Below are positions 54,828 through 64,000 of a stretch of DNA of 64,000 nucleotides, piece by piece; positions within the stretch are counted from its first letter, which is position 1; every line of letters begins with the position of its first letter. Source of the DNA: Ruicaihuangia caeni (lineage in GTDB: Bacteria; Actinomycetota; Actinomycetes; Actinomycetales; Microbacteriaceae); the NCBI RefSeq assembly GCF_029952955.1, contig NZ_JASATX010000001.1, positions 930,001 through 994,000 of the forward strand. Direction: 5' to 3'. A program made the translations under genes and the position numbers. The notes under the pieces were generated by a model. That model was not told where the DNA came from, did no database searches, and saw only the letters and a program-made list of their open reading frames with translations.

Positions 54828-57800
54828 TCAGCTGAGACAGTGGGGTCCGAGCAGGCTCTTCAACTCTCCGAAGAGGTCGGGCGTGAGCTGCACCTGGTAC
54901 GGCAACTCGAAGAGCCGCGCGGTGTCGTCCTTCACCATTCGCAGGCGCACCTCGTTCTCCCCCGCGTGGCGGCCGAGCGTCTCGCGCAGACCGTGCACGA
55001 CCGTCGTGGTGGCGTACTGCTCCGGGACCGTCAGTGTGAGCGGCCCGGAGCCGAGCGCATCCCCCACGTCGGGAACGAACATGCTCACCGCGTGCAGGTT
55101 CACGCCGTCGTCGCGCACATTGACCCGCGCCCTGAGGACGACGATGCTGTCGTTCTCGAGCAGCGGCGCGAACTCCTGGTAGGTCTTGCCCATGAACATC
55201 GCGGTGATCTCGCCGCCGAAGTCCTCCACCTGCACCATTCCGTACTGGTTGCCTGAGGACCGCGCCACGCGGTGCTGCACGCTCGTGACCAGACCCGCGA
55301 TCGTCACGGTCTCGCCCTCGCGCACCGTCTCACCGGCGATGAGGTCGGCGATGGTGTGCGAGGCGTGCTTGGCGAGCGTCACCTCGAGACCTGCGAGGGG
55401 ATGATCGCTGACATAGAGACCGAGCATCTCCCGCTCGAAGGCGAGCTTGTCGCGCTTCGACCACTCTGGACGGTCGGGCACCTGCTCGTGCTGCTGCGGC
55501 TCGTCGAAGAGCGAGTCGAAGTCGAAGCCGACGTTGCCGTGCTCCTCGTCGCGCTTGACCTTCACCGCGCTCTCGACCGCGCTCTCGTGAATCTCGAGCA
55601 GCGCGCGGCGAGTGGCCCCGAGTGAATCGAATGCACCGGCCTTGATGAGCGACTCGACGGTGCGCTTGTTCGCGGCCTGAAGCGGGATCTTCGCCAGGAA
55701 GTCGTGGAATGACGAGAACCGGCCCTTCTCGTCGCGGGCCCCGCGGATCAGCTCGACCACGTTGAAGCCGACGTTCCGCACCGCGCCCAGACCGAACCTG
55801 ATGTCGTCGCCCACGGCGGCGAAGAAGCCGATCGACTCGTTGACATCGGGCGGCAGCACCTTGATGCCCATCCGGCGGCACTCGTTGAGGTAGATCGCGA
55901 GCTTGTCCTTCGCATCACCGACGCTCGTCAGCAGTGCGGCCATGTACTCGGCCGGGTAGTGGGCCTTGAGATAGGCCGTCCAATACGACACCACCCCGTA
56001 TGCCGCCGAGTGCGCCTTGTTGAACGCGTAGTCGGAGAACGGGAGGAGGATGTCCCACAGGGTCTTCACCGCGGCATCCGAATAGCCGCGTTCCTTCATG
56101 CCCGCGCTGAAACCCTCGAACTGCTTGTCGAGCTCCGACTTCTTCTTCTTGCCCATCGCTCGGCGCAGGATGTCGGCTTGGCCGAGCGAGAACCCGGCCA
56201 CCTTCTGCGCGATCGACATGACCTGCTCCTGATAGATGATCAGGCCGTAGGTGCCCCCGAGGATCTCTTCGAGCGGTTCTTCGAGCTCGGGGTGGATGGG
56301 CGTGATGGGCTGTAGCCCGTTCTTGCGCAGCGCGTAGTTCGTGTGCGAGTCGGCGCCCATCGGACCGGGCCGGTAGAGCGCGAGCACAGCGGAGATGTCT
56401 TCGAAGTTGTCAGGCTTCATGAGCCGCAGCAGGCCGCGCATGGGCCCGCCATCGAGCTGGAACACCCCGAGCGTGTCGCCGCGAGCGAGCAGTTCGTAGG
56501 CGGCTGGGTCGTCGAGTTCGAGCTCTTCGAGCACGGGGCGGAACCCGCGGTTGGCTTCGATGTTGTCGAGCGCATCGTCGATGATGGTGAGGTTCCGCAG
56601 CCCCAGGAAGTCCATCTTGATGAGGCCGAGCGACTCGCAGGCCGGGTAGTCGAACTGCGTGACGATCTGGCCGTCTTGCTCGCGCTTCATGATCGGGATG
56701 ATGTCGATCAGCGGCTCGCTCGACATGATCACGCCGGCCGCGTGCACTCCCCATTGCCGCTTGAGGTTCTCGAGCCCGAGCGCCGTGTCGAACACGGTCT
56801 TCGCTTCAGGATCGGTCTCGACGACCGAGCGGATGTCGCCCGCTTCGCGGTACCGCGGATGCTCCGGGTCGAAGATGCCGGTGAGCGGGATGTCTTTGCC
56901 CATCACCGCGGGCGGCATGGCCTTGGTGAGCTTCTCTCCCATGCCGAACGGGAAGCCGAGCACTCGCGAGGCGTCTTTCAGTGCCTGCTTGGCCTTGATG
57001 GTGCCGTAGGTGACGATCTGCGCGACGCGCTCGTCGCCGTACTTGTCGGTGACGTACTTGATGACCTCGCCACGACGACGGTCGTCGAAGTCGACATCGA
57101 AGTCGGGCATCGAAACACGATCGGGGTTGAGGAACCGCTCGAAGATCAGACCGTGCCGCAGCGGGTCGAGATCGGTGATGCGCATGGCGTACGCGGCCAT
57201 CGAGCCGGCACCGGAACCGCGCCCCGGACCGACGCGGATGCCGTTGTTCTTCGCCCAGTTGATGAAGTCGGCGACCACGAGGAAGTATCCGGGGAAGCCC
57301 ATCTGCACGATGACGCCGACCTCGTAATCGGCCTGCTTGCGCACGTCATCGGGGATGCCGGCCGGGTAGCGGTAGTGCAGCCCCTTCTCGACCTCCTTGA
57401 TGAACCAGGTCTCCTCGGTCTCGCCCTCGGGCACCGGGAAGCGCGGCATGAAGTTCGCGCTCTCGTTGAACTCGACGGTGCAGCGCTCGGCGATGAGCAG
57501 CGTGTTGTCGCAGGCCTCAGGGTGGTCGCGGAAGAGGTGCCGCATCTGCGAGGCGGACTTCAGATAGAACTCGTCGGCGTCGAACTTGAAGCGGTTGGGG
57601 TCGTCGAGCGTCGAACCCGACTGCACGCAGAGGAGCGCCGCGTGGCTCGCGGCGTCATGAGCGTGCGTGTAGTGAAGATCGTTGGTCGCGACCAGCGGCA
57701 GGCCGAGATCCTTCGCGAGGCGGAAGAGATCATCCATGATGCGGCGTTCGATGCCGAGGCCGTGGTCCATGACCTCGGCGAAGTAGTTCTCCGCACCGAA

Positions 57801-58343
57801 GATGTCACGGAAGTCGGCGGCAGCCTGACGGGCCTGCTCGTACTGTCCGAGACGGAGGCGCGTCTGCACCTCGCCACTCGGGCACCCGGTCGTCGCGATG
57901 AGTCCCTTGCCGTAGGTGCTCAGCAATTCGCGGTCCATGCGCGGCTTGAAGTAGTAGCCCTCGATCGAGGCGAGGGACGACAATCGGAAGAGGTTGTGCA
58001 TGCCCTCGGTCGTCTCCGACAGCAGCGTCATGTGAGTGTAGGCACCGGCGCCAGAGACGTCGTCCTCACCGCCATTGCCCCAGCGCACGCGCGTCTTATC
58101 GGTGCGGTGCGTGCCCGGCGTGAGATACGCCTCCGTGCCGATGATGGGTTTGATACCGGCAGACGTCGCCGTCTTCCAGAAGTCGTAGGCGCCGAAGACG
58201 TTGCCATGGTCGGTGACGGCGATCGCCGGCATCCGCTGGTCGACGGCCGCTTCGATCAGAGGCTTCACATGCGCCGCGCCGTCGAGCATCGAGTACTCGC
58301 TGTGCACGTGCAGGTGCACGAAGGAATCGTCGCGAGCGGTCAA
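54828..58343 (-). CDS. dnaE: DNA polymerase III subunit alpha (DnaE1)
   Basis: The replicative polymerase, 1171 residues. The PHP domain begins at once (HLHVHSEYSMLDGAAH, AVTDHGNVFG). The polymerase active site carries Asp414 and Asp416 in MPDFDVDFDDRRR, with SGAGSMAAYAM before it. Further marks are DFLGLRNLTIIDDALDNI, the helix-hairpin-helix region, and a late OB-fold (VTIAGLVTSVQHRVARSSGN). The start is TTG 58343 with GGAG five bases upstream. It is of the DnaE1 replicative type, since no imuA'/imuB neighbours are present. Confidence 0.97.
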   Translation of the reverse strand: MTARDDSFVHLHVHSEYSMLDGAAHVKPLIEAAVDQRMPAIAVTDHGNVFGAYDFWKTATSAGIKPIIGTEAYLTPGTHRTDKTRVRWGNGGEDDVSGAGAYTHMTLLSETTEGMHNLFRLSSLASIEGYYFKPRMDRELLSTYGKGLIATTGCPSGEVQTRLRLGQYEQARQAAADFRDIFGAENYFAEVMDHGLGIERRIMDDLFRLAKDLGLPLVATNDLHYTHAHDAASHAALLCVQSGSTLDDPNRFKFDADEFYLKSASQMRHLFRDHPEACDNTLLIAERCTVEFNESANFMPRFPVPEGETEETWFIKEVEKGLHYRYPAGIPDDVRKQADYEVGVIVQMGFPGYFLVVADFINWAKNNGIRVGPGRGSGAGSMAAYAMRITDLDPLRHGLIFERFLNPDRVSMPDFDVDFDDRRRGEVIKYVTDKYGDERVAQIVTYGTIKAKQALKDASRVLGFPFGMGEKLTKAMPPAVMGKDIPLTGIFDPEHPRYREAGDIRSVVETDPEAKTVFDTALGLENLKRQWGVHAAGVIMSSEPLIDIIPIMKREQDGQIVTQFDYPACESLGLIKMDFLGLRNLTIIDDALDNIEANRGFRPVLEELELDDPAAYELLARGDTLGVFQLDGGPMRGLLRLMKPDNFEDISAVLALYRPGPMGADSHTNYALRKNGLQPITPIHPELEEPLEEILGGTYGLIIYQEQVMSIAQKVAGFSLGQADILRRAMGKKKKSELDKQFEGFSAGMKERGYSDAAVKTLWDILLPFSDYAFNKAHSAAYGVVSYWTAYLKAHYPAEYMAALLTSVGDAKDKLAIYLNECRRMGIKVLPPDVNESIGFFAAVGDDIRFGLGAVRNVGFNVVELIRGARDEKGRFSSFHDFLAKIPLQAANKRTVESLIKAGAFDSLGATRRALLEIHESAVESAVKVKRDEEHGNVGFDFDSLFDEPQQHEQVPDRPEWSKRDKLAFEREMLGLYVSDHPLAGLEVTLAKHASHTIADLIAGETVREGETVTIAGLVTSVQHRVARSSGNQYGMVQVEDFGGEITAMFMGKTYQEFAPLLENDSIVVLRARVNVRDDGVNLHAVSMFVPDVGDALGSGPLTLTVPEQYATTTVVHGLRETLGRHAGENEVRLRMVKDDTARLFELPYQVQLTPDLFGELKSLLGPHCLS

Positions 58344-58406
58344 GTCGTCTCCGGGTGGTGCTGTTCGATCGACGGTCGGGGCGCGGCCGAGGGAGGGACT
58401 CCCAGC

Positions 58407-59327
58407 CTACGTGCCACGGAGGACATCGAGGGCATGCTGCAGGTCGTCGGGGTACCGCGTCGTGTACTCCACCGGTTCGCCCGTGCCCGGATGCCTGAAG
58501 CCCAGTCGCATGGCGTGCAGCCACTGCCGTGTGAGCCCGAGCCTCGCCGACAGCGTCGGATCGGCGCCGTACATCGCGTCGCCCGCGCAGGGGTGCCGCT
58601 GAGCGCTCATGTGCACGCGGATCTGGTGCGTGCGTCCGGTCTCGAGGTGGATCTCGAGCAGCGACGCGGAGGGGAACGCCTCGATCGTCTCGTAGTGGGT
58701 GATCGACGGTTTTCCGCCCGCGACCACCGCGAACTTCCAACTCGACGAGGGGTGCCTGCCGATGGGTGCGTCGATCGTGCCTCGCAGCGGGTCGGGGTGC
58801 CCCTGCACCACCGCGTGGTACACCTTGTCGACCTGACGGTCGTGGAATGCGCGCTTCAGCGCCGTATACGCGCGCTCGCTCTTGGCCACGACCATCAGAC
58901 CGCTCGTGCCCGCGTCGAGGCGGTGCACGATGCCCGCTCGCTCTGCGGCGCCGGAGGTCGAGATGCGGAACCCCGCTCCCGCGAGTGCGCCGAGCACCGT
59001 CGGGCCGGTCCATCCGACTGCGGGGTGGGCCGCCACGCCGACCGGCTTGTCGATCACGACGATGTCATCGTCATCGTGCACCACGGTGAGTTCGGGCACG
59101 AGCGTCGGGACGATCGTCGGCTGCTCGCGCGGCCGCCAGCTGACCTCGAGCCAGGCCCCGGCGTGCAGCCGGTCGGACTTCCCCAGCACCGCGCCGTCGA
59201 GCGTCACCCCGCCCGCTTCGGCCACCTCAGCGGCGAAGCTGCGCGAGAACCCGAGCAGCCGCGCGAGCGCCGTGTCGACCCGCTCCCCCTCGAGCCCGTC
59301 GGGCACCGGAAGGCTTCGGGTTTCCAT
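58407..59327 (-). CDS. rluD: RluD-type 23S rRNA pseudouridine synthase
   Basis: A pseudouridine synthase of the RluA family, 306 residues. An N-terminal S4 RNA-binding domain ([30 protein letters not shown]) precedes the catalytic domain, with the active-site aspartate in [37 protein letters not shown] is also typical. Its position directly after lspA is conserved with mycobacteria (Rv1540). By size it is of the RluD type (23S U1911/1915/1917), but the exact site is not decided by sequence. Confidence 0.92.
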   Translation of the reverse strand: METRSLPVPDGLEGERVDTALARLLGFSRSFAAEVAEAGGVTLDGAVLGKSDRLHAGAWLEVSWRPREQPTIVPTLVPELTVVHDDDDIVVIDKPVGVAAHPAVGWTGPTVLGALAGAGFRISTSGAAERAGIVHRLDAGTSGLMVVAKSERAYTALKRAFHDRQVDKVYHAVVQGHPDPLRGTIDAPIGRHPSSSWKFAVVAGGKPSITHYETIEAFPSASLLEIHLETGRTHQIRVHMSAQRHPCAGDAMYGADPTLSARLGLTRQWLHAMRLGFRHPGTGEPVEYTTRYPDDLQHALDVLRGT

Positions 59328-59378
59328 GGTGACGACTCCTGGTTCGGTGATGAATGATCGGATGCCGTGACCGCTCGC

Positions 59379-59981
59379 TCAGCGGTCTTCTGCACCTGAC
59401 GGCGGTTCAGGTTCGCGCGACCCGGTCGGGCTGCCGGCAACGGCCTCGCTCGCATGGCGCCGGCCGTCGAGGCTCACTCCGAGCAGGGTCAGCAGCACGA
59501 AGAGCACCATGCTCGAGACGATGAAGATATCAGCGACGTTGAAGATCGCCGGGAAGCCCCAGACCTGGATGAAGTCGATCACATGGCCCTGACCGAAGCT
59601 CGGCTCGCGGAAGAGCCGGTCGGTGAGATTGCCGAGCGTGCCGCCGAGCAGCATCCCGAACAGCAGGGCCCACCGCGCTGAACGGATCTTCCGAGCGAAC
59701 AGCAGCACGAACACGACCACGCCGGCCGCCGCGATCGAGAAGATCCAGGTGTAGCCCACGCCGAGCGAGAACGCGGCGCCCGGATTCTTCACATACCTGA
59801 ACTCGAGCACCTCGCCGAGCACCGGAACGGCCTCGCCCAGCGGCAGCGAGCTCGTGACGAAGAGCTTGCTGCCCTGGTCGAGCGCGTACGCGACGATGGC
59901 GACGGCGACGATGAGTACGAGCGAGCGAACGCTCAGCCTCGTCGCCGGCGCGACCGCCCCGGGCTCAGGCGCCTCCGCCAA
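59379..59981 (-). CDS. lspA: Lipoprotein signal peptidase
   Basis: The membrane aspartic protease that cleaves prolipoprotein signal peptides, 200 residues with four helices. The catalytic aspartates lie in GNLTDRLFR and FNVADIFIVSS; KNPGAAFSLG and DQGSKLFV are also conserved. The C-terminal about 30 residues form a polar tail. The only start that fits is TTG 59981, which overlaps the end of divIVA by 17 bases and implies translational coupling. With lnt at 22.4 kb, two of the lipoprotein-processing steps are in this window. Confidence 0.94.
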   Translation of the reverse strand: MAEAPEPGAVAPATRLSVRSLVLIVAVAIVAYALDQGSKLFVTSSLPLGEAVPVLGEVLEFRYVKNPGAAFSLGVGYTWIFSIAAAGVVVFVLLFARKIRSARWALLFGMLLGGTLGNLTDRLFREPSFGQGHVIDFIQVWGFPAIFNVADIFIVSSMVLFVLLTLLGVSLDGRRHASEAVAGSPTGSREPEPPSGAEDR

Positions 59982-60621
59982 AGCCGGTGAAGCTCTGCGA
60001 TGGGGCGGAGGCCGAGCCCACGGGTGCGCTCGGTGCGGCAGCGGACCCGACAGGCGATGCGGGCGCGCCGTTGGTTGCGTCGAGCTCCTGGAGCTGCCCC
60101 TCGATGTAGGCGCGCAGCTGCTGGCGGTAGTCGCGCTCGAAGCTGCGGAGCTCTTCGAGGCGGCGCTCGAGGATGCTGCGCTCCTGGTTCAGCGAGTCGA
60201 GCTGCTGGCGGTGCTTCGCCTCGCCCTCGGCCACGAGACGGTCGGCGGTCGCCTGGCCCTCGGCGATGAGGGCTTCCTTCTTCTCGATGCCCTCGCGCAC
60301 GTGCTCCTCGTGGAGACGGCGTGCGAGCTGCAGCAGGTTGTGCGTGCCCGCCATGTCGTCGCCGGCAACAGGGGTCGCGGGCGCGGGCTCGGCCGGTTCG
60401 GGAGTCGGCTCAGCGGCGGAAGGAACCGAAACCGGTGCGACGGCGCCGCCGGCCTGCAGCTCGGTGATGCGCTGCCGAAGCTCGTCGTTCTCCTGGTTCA
60501 GGCGGCGCAGCTCGACAACGACCTCGTCGAGGAAGTCATCGACCTCATCCTGGTCGTAGCCTTCGCGGAACTTCGTCGGTTGGAACCGCTTGTTGACTAC
60601 ATCTTCAGGCGTGAGCGCCAT
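59965..60621 (-). CDS. divIVA: DivIVA-family cell division/polar growth protein (Wag31)
   Basis: The polar scaffold of actinobacteria, which directs wall growth at the poles. It has 218 residues. The DivIVA N-terminal domain MALTPEDVVNKRFQPTKFRE and DQDEVDDFLDEVVVELRRL are followed by a Pro/Ala-rich linker and then a long coiled coil (LARRLHEEHVREGIEKKEAL...RSFERDYRQQLRAYIEGQL). The C-terminal tail repeats APxxPVGSA. AGAGGTGA precedes ATG 60621. The 160-bp gap to yggT holds a GATACT hexamer that may be its promoter. Confidence 0.95.
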   Translation of the reverse strand: MALTPEDVVNKRFQPTKFREGYDQDEVDDFLDEVVVELRRLNQENDELRQRITELQAGGAVAPVSVPSAAEPTPEPAEPAPATPVAGDDMAGTHNLLQLARRLHEEHVREGIEKKEALIAEGQATADRLVAEGEAKHRQQLDSLNQERSILERRLEELRSFERDYRQQLRAYIEGQLQELDATNGAPASPVGSAAAPSAPVGSASAPSQSFTGFGGGA

Positions 60622-60781
60622 TCCGTCACCTCTTACAAGTCTTGGTCGCAGACAGTATCGCCAGCTACGGCTAGCGGCTTCCGGCCTATGCGCGGATGCT
60701 GCGCACAAGCCTAGCGCCCGCGCGCGACCCCTCGAGGCGCTCCCGCCGGGTGTCGGCGCGTCGGAACCCCTCGGTCTGGGG

Positions 60782-61075
60782 TCACGCGATAGCCACCATG
60801 ATCTGCATCAGGATGATGCAGGCGATCAGCACGATGGTCCATCCGAAGTCGATCGCGGCCCCACCGATGCGCAGCGGCGGGATGATCTTGCGGATCGCGC
60901 GGATGGGCGGGTCGGTCACGGTGTAGCTCGCCTCGGCGACCACGAGCAGGAATCCCTTCGGACGCCAGTTGCGCGACAGCACCCGCACCCAGTCGAAGAT
61001 GAACCGAGCCCACATCGCGAGGAGGAAGACCAGTAGGACGTAGTAGAGAACGCTCGCGATGATCGACACAATCAC
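60782..61075 (-). CDS. YggT family membrane protein
   Basis: A 97-residue protein with two membrane segments (IIASVLYYVLLVFLLAMWARFIFDW and GWTIVLIACIILMQIMVAIA) and the family motif NWRPKGFLLVVAEASYTVTDPPIRAIRKIIPPLRIGG between them (two stretches). Its role is unclear, but it lies in the division cluster of most Gram-positive bacteria (YlmG) and is linked to nucleoid or septum organisation in other systems. GTG 61075 lies nine bases after the sepF stop. Confidence 0.93.
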   Translation of the reverse strand: MIVSIIASVLYYVLLVFLLAMWARFIFDWVRVLSRNWRPKGFLLVVAEASYTVTDPPIRAIRKIIPPLRIGGAAIDFGWTIVLIACIILMQIMVAIA

Positions 61076-61084
61076 CGCACCAGA

Positions 61085-61591
61085 CTACTGGTGCGAGAAG
61101 AACGAGGCCTCGACGTCCGAGTCCGCCTCGGGCTGCTCGCCGCTCACAGCGATGTGCTCGGGCGACAGCAGGAACACCTTGGCAGTGACCCGTTCGATCT
61201 TGCCGCGCAGCCCGAGCGTGAGACCGCTCGAGAAGTCGACGAGACGGCGCGCATCCGACTCGGTCATCTGCGACAGGTTGATGATGACCGGGATGCCCTC
61301 ACGGAAGTTCTCTGCGATGACCTGCGCGTCTTTGTACTGGCGCGGGTGCACCGTGAGGATCTCGTTCATCTCTGCCGCCTGGGTGGGTCGTGGTGCGGAA
61401 GCTCGGCGCAGCGGGGTGACCGGTGCCCGGCCCGCGGGAGCAGCGCTCTGCTGAGGTGCCGGGGCTGACGCGCTCGGCTGCGGAGTCGAAGCCTGCGACG
61501 CGGCGGCAGGAGCGGGCTGCGGCTGCTCGTCGTCGTACTCTTCGTCGGCGAGGCCCAGGTAGACCATGGTCTTGCGCAGCGGGTTTGCCAT
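61085..61591 (-). CDS. sepF: Cell division protein SepF
   Basis: The FtsZ membrane anchor of actinobacteria, 168 residues. The N-terminal membrane-binding helix region [21 protein letters not shown] is followed by an Ala/Pro/Gln-rich linker and the SepF core ([20 protein letters not shown], then [23 protein letters not shown] and [15 protein letters not shown]). GGAGG precedes ATG 61591. FtsA and ZipA are absent in this lineage, so SepF is likely the main Z-ring tether. Confidence 0.96.
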   Translation of the reverse strand: MANPLRKTMVYLGLADEEYDDEQPQPAPAAASQASTPQPSASAPAPQQSAAPAGRAPVTPLRRASAPRPTQAAEMNEILTVHPRQYKDAQVIAENFREGIPVIINLSQMTESDARRLVDFSSGLTLGLRGKIERVTAKVFLLSPEHIAVSGEQPEADSDVEASFFSHQ

Positions 61592-61622
61592 TGTTCCTCC
61601 GTGGTGGATCCGTGCTTCGAGG

Positions 61623-62297
61623 TTAAAGGCGCTCGGGGCGGTTTCCCGTGATTGCCGATCCGATGCGCAGGTGTGTCGCACCCTCGGCGATGGCCTCGGC
61701 GAAGTCGTGCGACATGCCGGCAGAAATGGCCCCGGCATCCGGTGCCAGGCTCCGTACCCGCTCCGACGCAGCCCTCACCCGCGCGAATGCCCGACGGGGA
61801 TCCTCGTCGAGCGGCGCGACGGCCATGACACCGAGCAGGTCGAGGGCCGGCGCAGCGAGCACGCGCTCGACCAGCGCCTCGAGCTCGGCGTCTGCCACGC
61901 CACCGCGAGCGGGGTCGTCGGTGAGGTTCAGTTGCACGAAGCACTGAACGCGGTCGCCCTCGGCCAACGCATCGACCAGGGCATCACGGTCGATCGAGTG
62001 GATGACGTCGGCATAGCGTCGCACTTGGCGGGCCTTCTTCGTCTGGAGCTGCCCCACGAAGTGCCACCGGAGGTCGAGGTCGTGGAGCTCCGCGGCCTTC
62101 GCCTGCGCCTCCTGATGCCGGTTCTCACCGAAGTCGCGCACGCCGAGTGCCACGAGGTCGCGGATCAGGGATGCCGGGTGGAACTTCGTCACGACGATCG
62201 TCGTGAGTTCCGCAGCATCCCTCCCCGCCGCTCGTGCCGCGTCGGCGATATCGGCACGCACCTGTTCGAGGCGCGCAGCGAGCTGCTCGTCGACCAC
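61623..62297 (-). CDS. yggS: YggS family pyridoxal phosphate homeostasis protein
   Basis: A 224-residue PLP-binding single-domain protein of the PROSC/YggS family. The PLP lysine lies in [48 protein letters not shown] and [23 protein letters not shown] are the other conserved stretches. It keeps PLP levels in balance rather than acting as an alanine racemase. It follows ftsZ by nine bases and precedes sepF by 31. The start is GTG 62297. Confidence 0.94.
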   Translation of the reverse strand: MVDEQLAARLEQVRADIADAARAAGRDAAELTTIVVTKFHPASLIRDLVALGVRDFGENRHQEAQAKAAELHDLDLRWHFVGQLQTKKARQVRRYADVIHSIDRDALVDALAEGDRVQCFVQLNLTDDPARGGVADAELEALVERVLAAPALDLLGVMAVAPLDEDPRRAFARVRAASERVRSLAPDAGAISAGMSHDFAEAIAEGATHLRIGSAITGNRPERL

Positions 62298-62306
62298 GTG
62301 ACCTGC

Positions 62307-63542
62307 CTACTTGAGGAACTCGGGCACGTCGAGCTCACCGTCGTCGTCGAAGTCACGGTCGAAGCTGCGGGTGCGCGGCAGTTCAGGCTCTGAACCCCAG
62401 GAGCTGCCCTGCGCCGCGGATGCCGCGGGAGCCGCCGACGGCACCGCGACCGCGGGAGCCGAGGGTGCACTGGTTGCGGCATCTCGAGGCGCGGCCGAGC
62501 CGCCTGCTGCCTGTGCGCCGCCGCCCTGCTGGGTGCCGCTCTGACCCGCCTCGAGGTAGCTGGAGCGCCTGGCGGCCTTCGCCTTGGGCGACGGCTCTCC
62601 GCCGTCGAAGCCGGCGGCGATGACGGTCACCCGAACCTCGTCGCCGAGCGTGTCGTCGATGACGGCGCCGAAGATGATGTTCGCCTCGGCGTGCACGGCC
62701 TCCTGCACGAGCCGGGCAGCGTCATTGATCTCGAAGATCCCGAGATTCGAGCCGCCCTGGATCGACAGCAGCACACCGTGGGCGCCATCGATGCTCGCCT
62801 CGAGCAGCGGCGATGCCACGGCGAGTTCGGCTGCTTTGATCGCACGGTCGGCACCTCGCGCCGACCCGATGCCCATGAGTGCCGAACCGGCACCCTGCAT
62901 CACGCTCTTGACGTCGGCGAAGTCGAGGTTGATGAGACCCGGAGTGGTGATGAGGTCGGTGATGCCCTGCACGCCGGCGAGGAGCACCTGGTCTGCCGTC
63001 GCGAACGCCTCGAGCATGCTGATGCCGCGGTCGCTGATCTCGAGCAGACGGTCGTTCGGCACGACGATGAGCGTGTCGACCTCGTTCTTGAGGGTGGCGA
63101 CGCCCGCCTCGGCCTGCGCCTGGCGGCGCTTGCCCTCGAAGCTGAACGGCTTGGTCACGACGCCGATCGTCAACGCGCCGATCGACTTGGCGATGCGCGC
63201 CACGACCGGGGCGCCACCCGTACCGGTGCCACCGCCCTCACCGGCGGTGACGAAGACCATGTCTGCGCCCGCGAGGGCCTCTTCGATCTCCTCGGCGTGG
63301 TCCTCAGCAGCGCGACGGCCGACCTCGGGGTCGGCACCTGCGCCGAGTCCTCTGGTGATCTCGCGCCCGACATCCAGCTTGACGTCGGCGTCGCTCATGA
63401 GGAGCGCCTGGGCATCGGTGTTGATCGCGATGAATTCGACTCCGCGAAGCCCGAGTTCGATCATCCGGTTGACGGCGTTGACGCCGCCGCCCCCGATGCC
63501 GACCACCTTGATCACGGCGAGGTAGTTCTGGTTTGTGGTCAC
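62307..63542 (-). CDS. ftsZ: Cell division GTPase FtsZ
   Basis: The tubulin-like protein that forms the Z ring, 411 residues. The GTP-binding tubulin signature [15 protein letters not shown] lies near residue 103; [16 protein letters not shown] begins the fold and the T7 loop [11 protein letters not shown] completes the catalytic site. The C-terminal linker is Gly/Ala-rich and ends in [11 protein letters not shown], the conserved peptide that binds SepF. GTG 63542 has GGAGG upstream. The usual pgeF/yfiH gene between ftsZ and yggS is absent. Confidence 0.98.
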   Translation of the reverse strand: MTTNQNYLAVIKVVGIGGGGVNAVNRMIELGLRGVEFIAINTDAQALLMSDADVKLDVGREITRGLGAGADPEVGRRAAEDHAEEIEEALAGADMVFVTAGEGGGTGTGGAPVVARIAKSIGALTIGVVTKPFSFEGKRRQAQAEAGVATLKNEVDTLIVVPNDRLLEISDRGISMLEAFATADQVLLAGVQGITDLITTPGLINLDFADVKSVMQGAGSALMGIGSARGADRAIKAAELAVASPLLEASIDGAHGVLLSIQGGSNLGIFEINDAARLVQEAVHAEANIIFGAVIDDTLGDEVRVTVIAAGFDGGEPSPKAKAARRSSYLEAGQSGTQQGGGAQAAGGSAAPRDAATSAPSAPAVAVPSAAPAASAAQGSSWGSEPELPRTRSFDRDFDDDGELDVPEFLK

Positions 63543-63688
63543 GTTCGGCCTCCGGTGGAACCTTCAACCTCTACTTGAGGTCTAAAGTTATGCTCAGTAT
63601 GCATTTCCTGATTTCGAAGGTAGGCGGCACGGCGACTGCGCGCCGCGAGGCGTGCCGCGTGTCGCGAAGGAAATCGTTGGGGACGCCG
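63543..63688 (-). promoter_or_regulatory. ftsQ-ftsZ intergenic region, probable ftsZ promoter
   Basis: This 146-bp gap contains the most AT-rich stretch nearby, around 63575-63620, with CATACT and CATAAC hexamers on the minus strand. ftsZ in actinobacteria is usually expressed partly from its own promoters here. I cannot place a single start. Confidence 0.4.
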
Positions 63689-64000
63689 CTACGCGGGGCG
63701 GAAGATCGCGATCGTCGGCGCCGAGACGTCGAATTCGCCCGCACGCCCCGGCTCCACGGTCGCGATGAGCCGAGCCAGCACACGGGCCTTCAGCGCTGAC
63801 TCCTCAGCGCTCCCCCACACGACCGTCTGGCCGATGCCGTCGAGCACGAGGGTCACGTCGTCTTTGCTCGCCGCAACGACCTCCACGATGCGCCCGCGGA
63901 GCTCCGGCGGCGCCGCGAGCAGCACTTCGACCACCGAGCGGAACGCCACGGAGTCGGTGCTCTGCCCTCGCAGGTCGACGACCGGCATCCCTTCGACCGG
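63689..64000 (-). CDS. ftsQ: Cell division protein FtsQ, C-terminal part
   Basis: The last about 103 residues of FtsQ; the N-terminus, with the membrane helix and POTRA domain, is beyond the window. The visible part is the C-terminal beta domain (VVDLRGQSTDSVAFRSVVEVL, IVEVVAASKDDVTLVLDG and TVVWGSAEESALKARVLARL), ending with SAPTIAIFRPA. Its position before ftsZ in the dcw cluster confirms the call. FtsQ connects the divisome proteins across the membrane. Confidence 0.88.
   Translation of the reverse strand, partial: PVEGMPVVDLRGQSTDSVAFRSVVEVLLAAPPELRGRIVEVVAASKDDVTLVLDGIGQTVVWGSAEESALKARVLARLIATVEPGRAGEFDVSAPTIAIFRPA

Noticed and set aside
56343-59357. A 1004-codon open frame on the plus strand
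   Set aside because: It is antisense to dnaE and rluD, both unmistakable. Its product is rich in Arg, Glu, His and Val with no family motif, as expected from the complementary frame of a high-GC gene.

Overview
The window is high-GC chromosomal DNA from an actinobacterium, most likely of the family Microbacteriaceae. The evidence is a set of actinobacterial signature genes: mycothiol ligase MshC, the RNA polymerase-binding protein RbpA, the PafB/PafC WYL regulators, DivIVA/Wag31, SepF, a diheme QcrC with a QcrA Rieske protein, and the four-subunit aa3 oxidase with CtaF. Codon use is uniformly GC-rich. I see no insertion sequence, prophage or CRISPR array. Genus is not resolvable from this sequence alone.

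Layout. (1) 1-8.7 kb: a putative beta-alanine/omega-amino-acid catabolic locus (class III aminotransferase cut by the window edge, divergent PucR regulator, CoA-acylating semialdehyde dehydrogenase), then a nucleotide-sugar-epimerase-like protein, a YdeI-family protein, a membrane-tethered lipase-like hydrolase and a DUF1206 membrane protein. (2) 8.8-24 kb: tRNA-Leu(GAG), then a block whose order matches the mycobacterial uppP-mshC-PAC2-trmI-...-pafB-pafC-tatA-tatC-helY segment. The Pup-proteasome genes that usually sit between trmI and pafB are absent here; only 101 bp separates trmI from the FKBP lipoprotein gene. lnt and rbpA close the block. (3) 24.5-39 kb: accessory genes: phosphodiesterase/SPFH/NfeD membrane operon, SDR oxidoreductase plus S9 peptidase, an AraC-VOC-UvrA-like trio, a frameshifted DUF1801 pseudogene next to an intact paralogue, acylphosphatase, RidA, a LexA-box-controlled radical SAM protein, and a YCII/ECF42 sigma pair. 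(4) 39-49.7 kb: trpD and the respiratory supercomplex genes ctaE-qcrCAB (+) facing ctaC-ctaD-ctaF (-), with a lipoprotein/PKD-like pair lodged between them, then erpA. (5) 49.7-64 kb: a dipeptidase, a DUF3043 membrane protein, and a long leftward run of housekeeping genes: ftsQ, ftsZ, yggS, sepF, yggT, divIVA, lspA, rluD, dnaE, hisD, nrdR, pyrD.

Expression signals. Many genes look leaderless or nearly so: a TANNNT-type -10 hexamer ends 6-8 nt before the start codon, and this helped choose several starts. In three places (uppP/mshC, helY/lnt, dipeptidase/erpA) the TAG stop codon of one gene is also the first half of the -10 hexamer of the next. Other notable sites are a perfect LexA operator at 35171-35186, a sigma-R-type promoter before rbpA, and an overlapping divergent promoter in a 37-bp gap at 51.2 kb. 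All promoter and terminator calls are pattern readings without experimental support.
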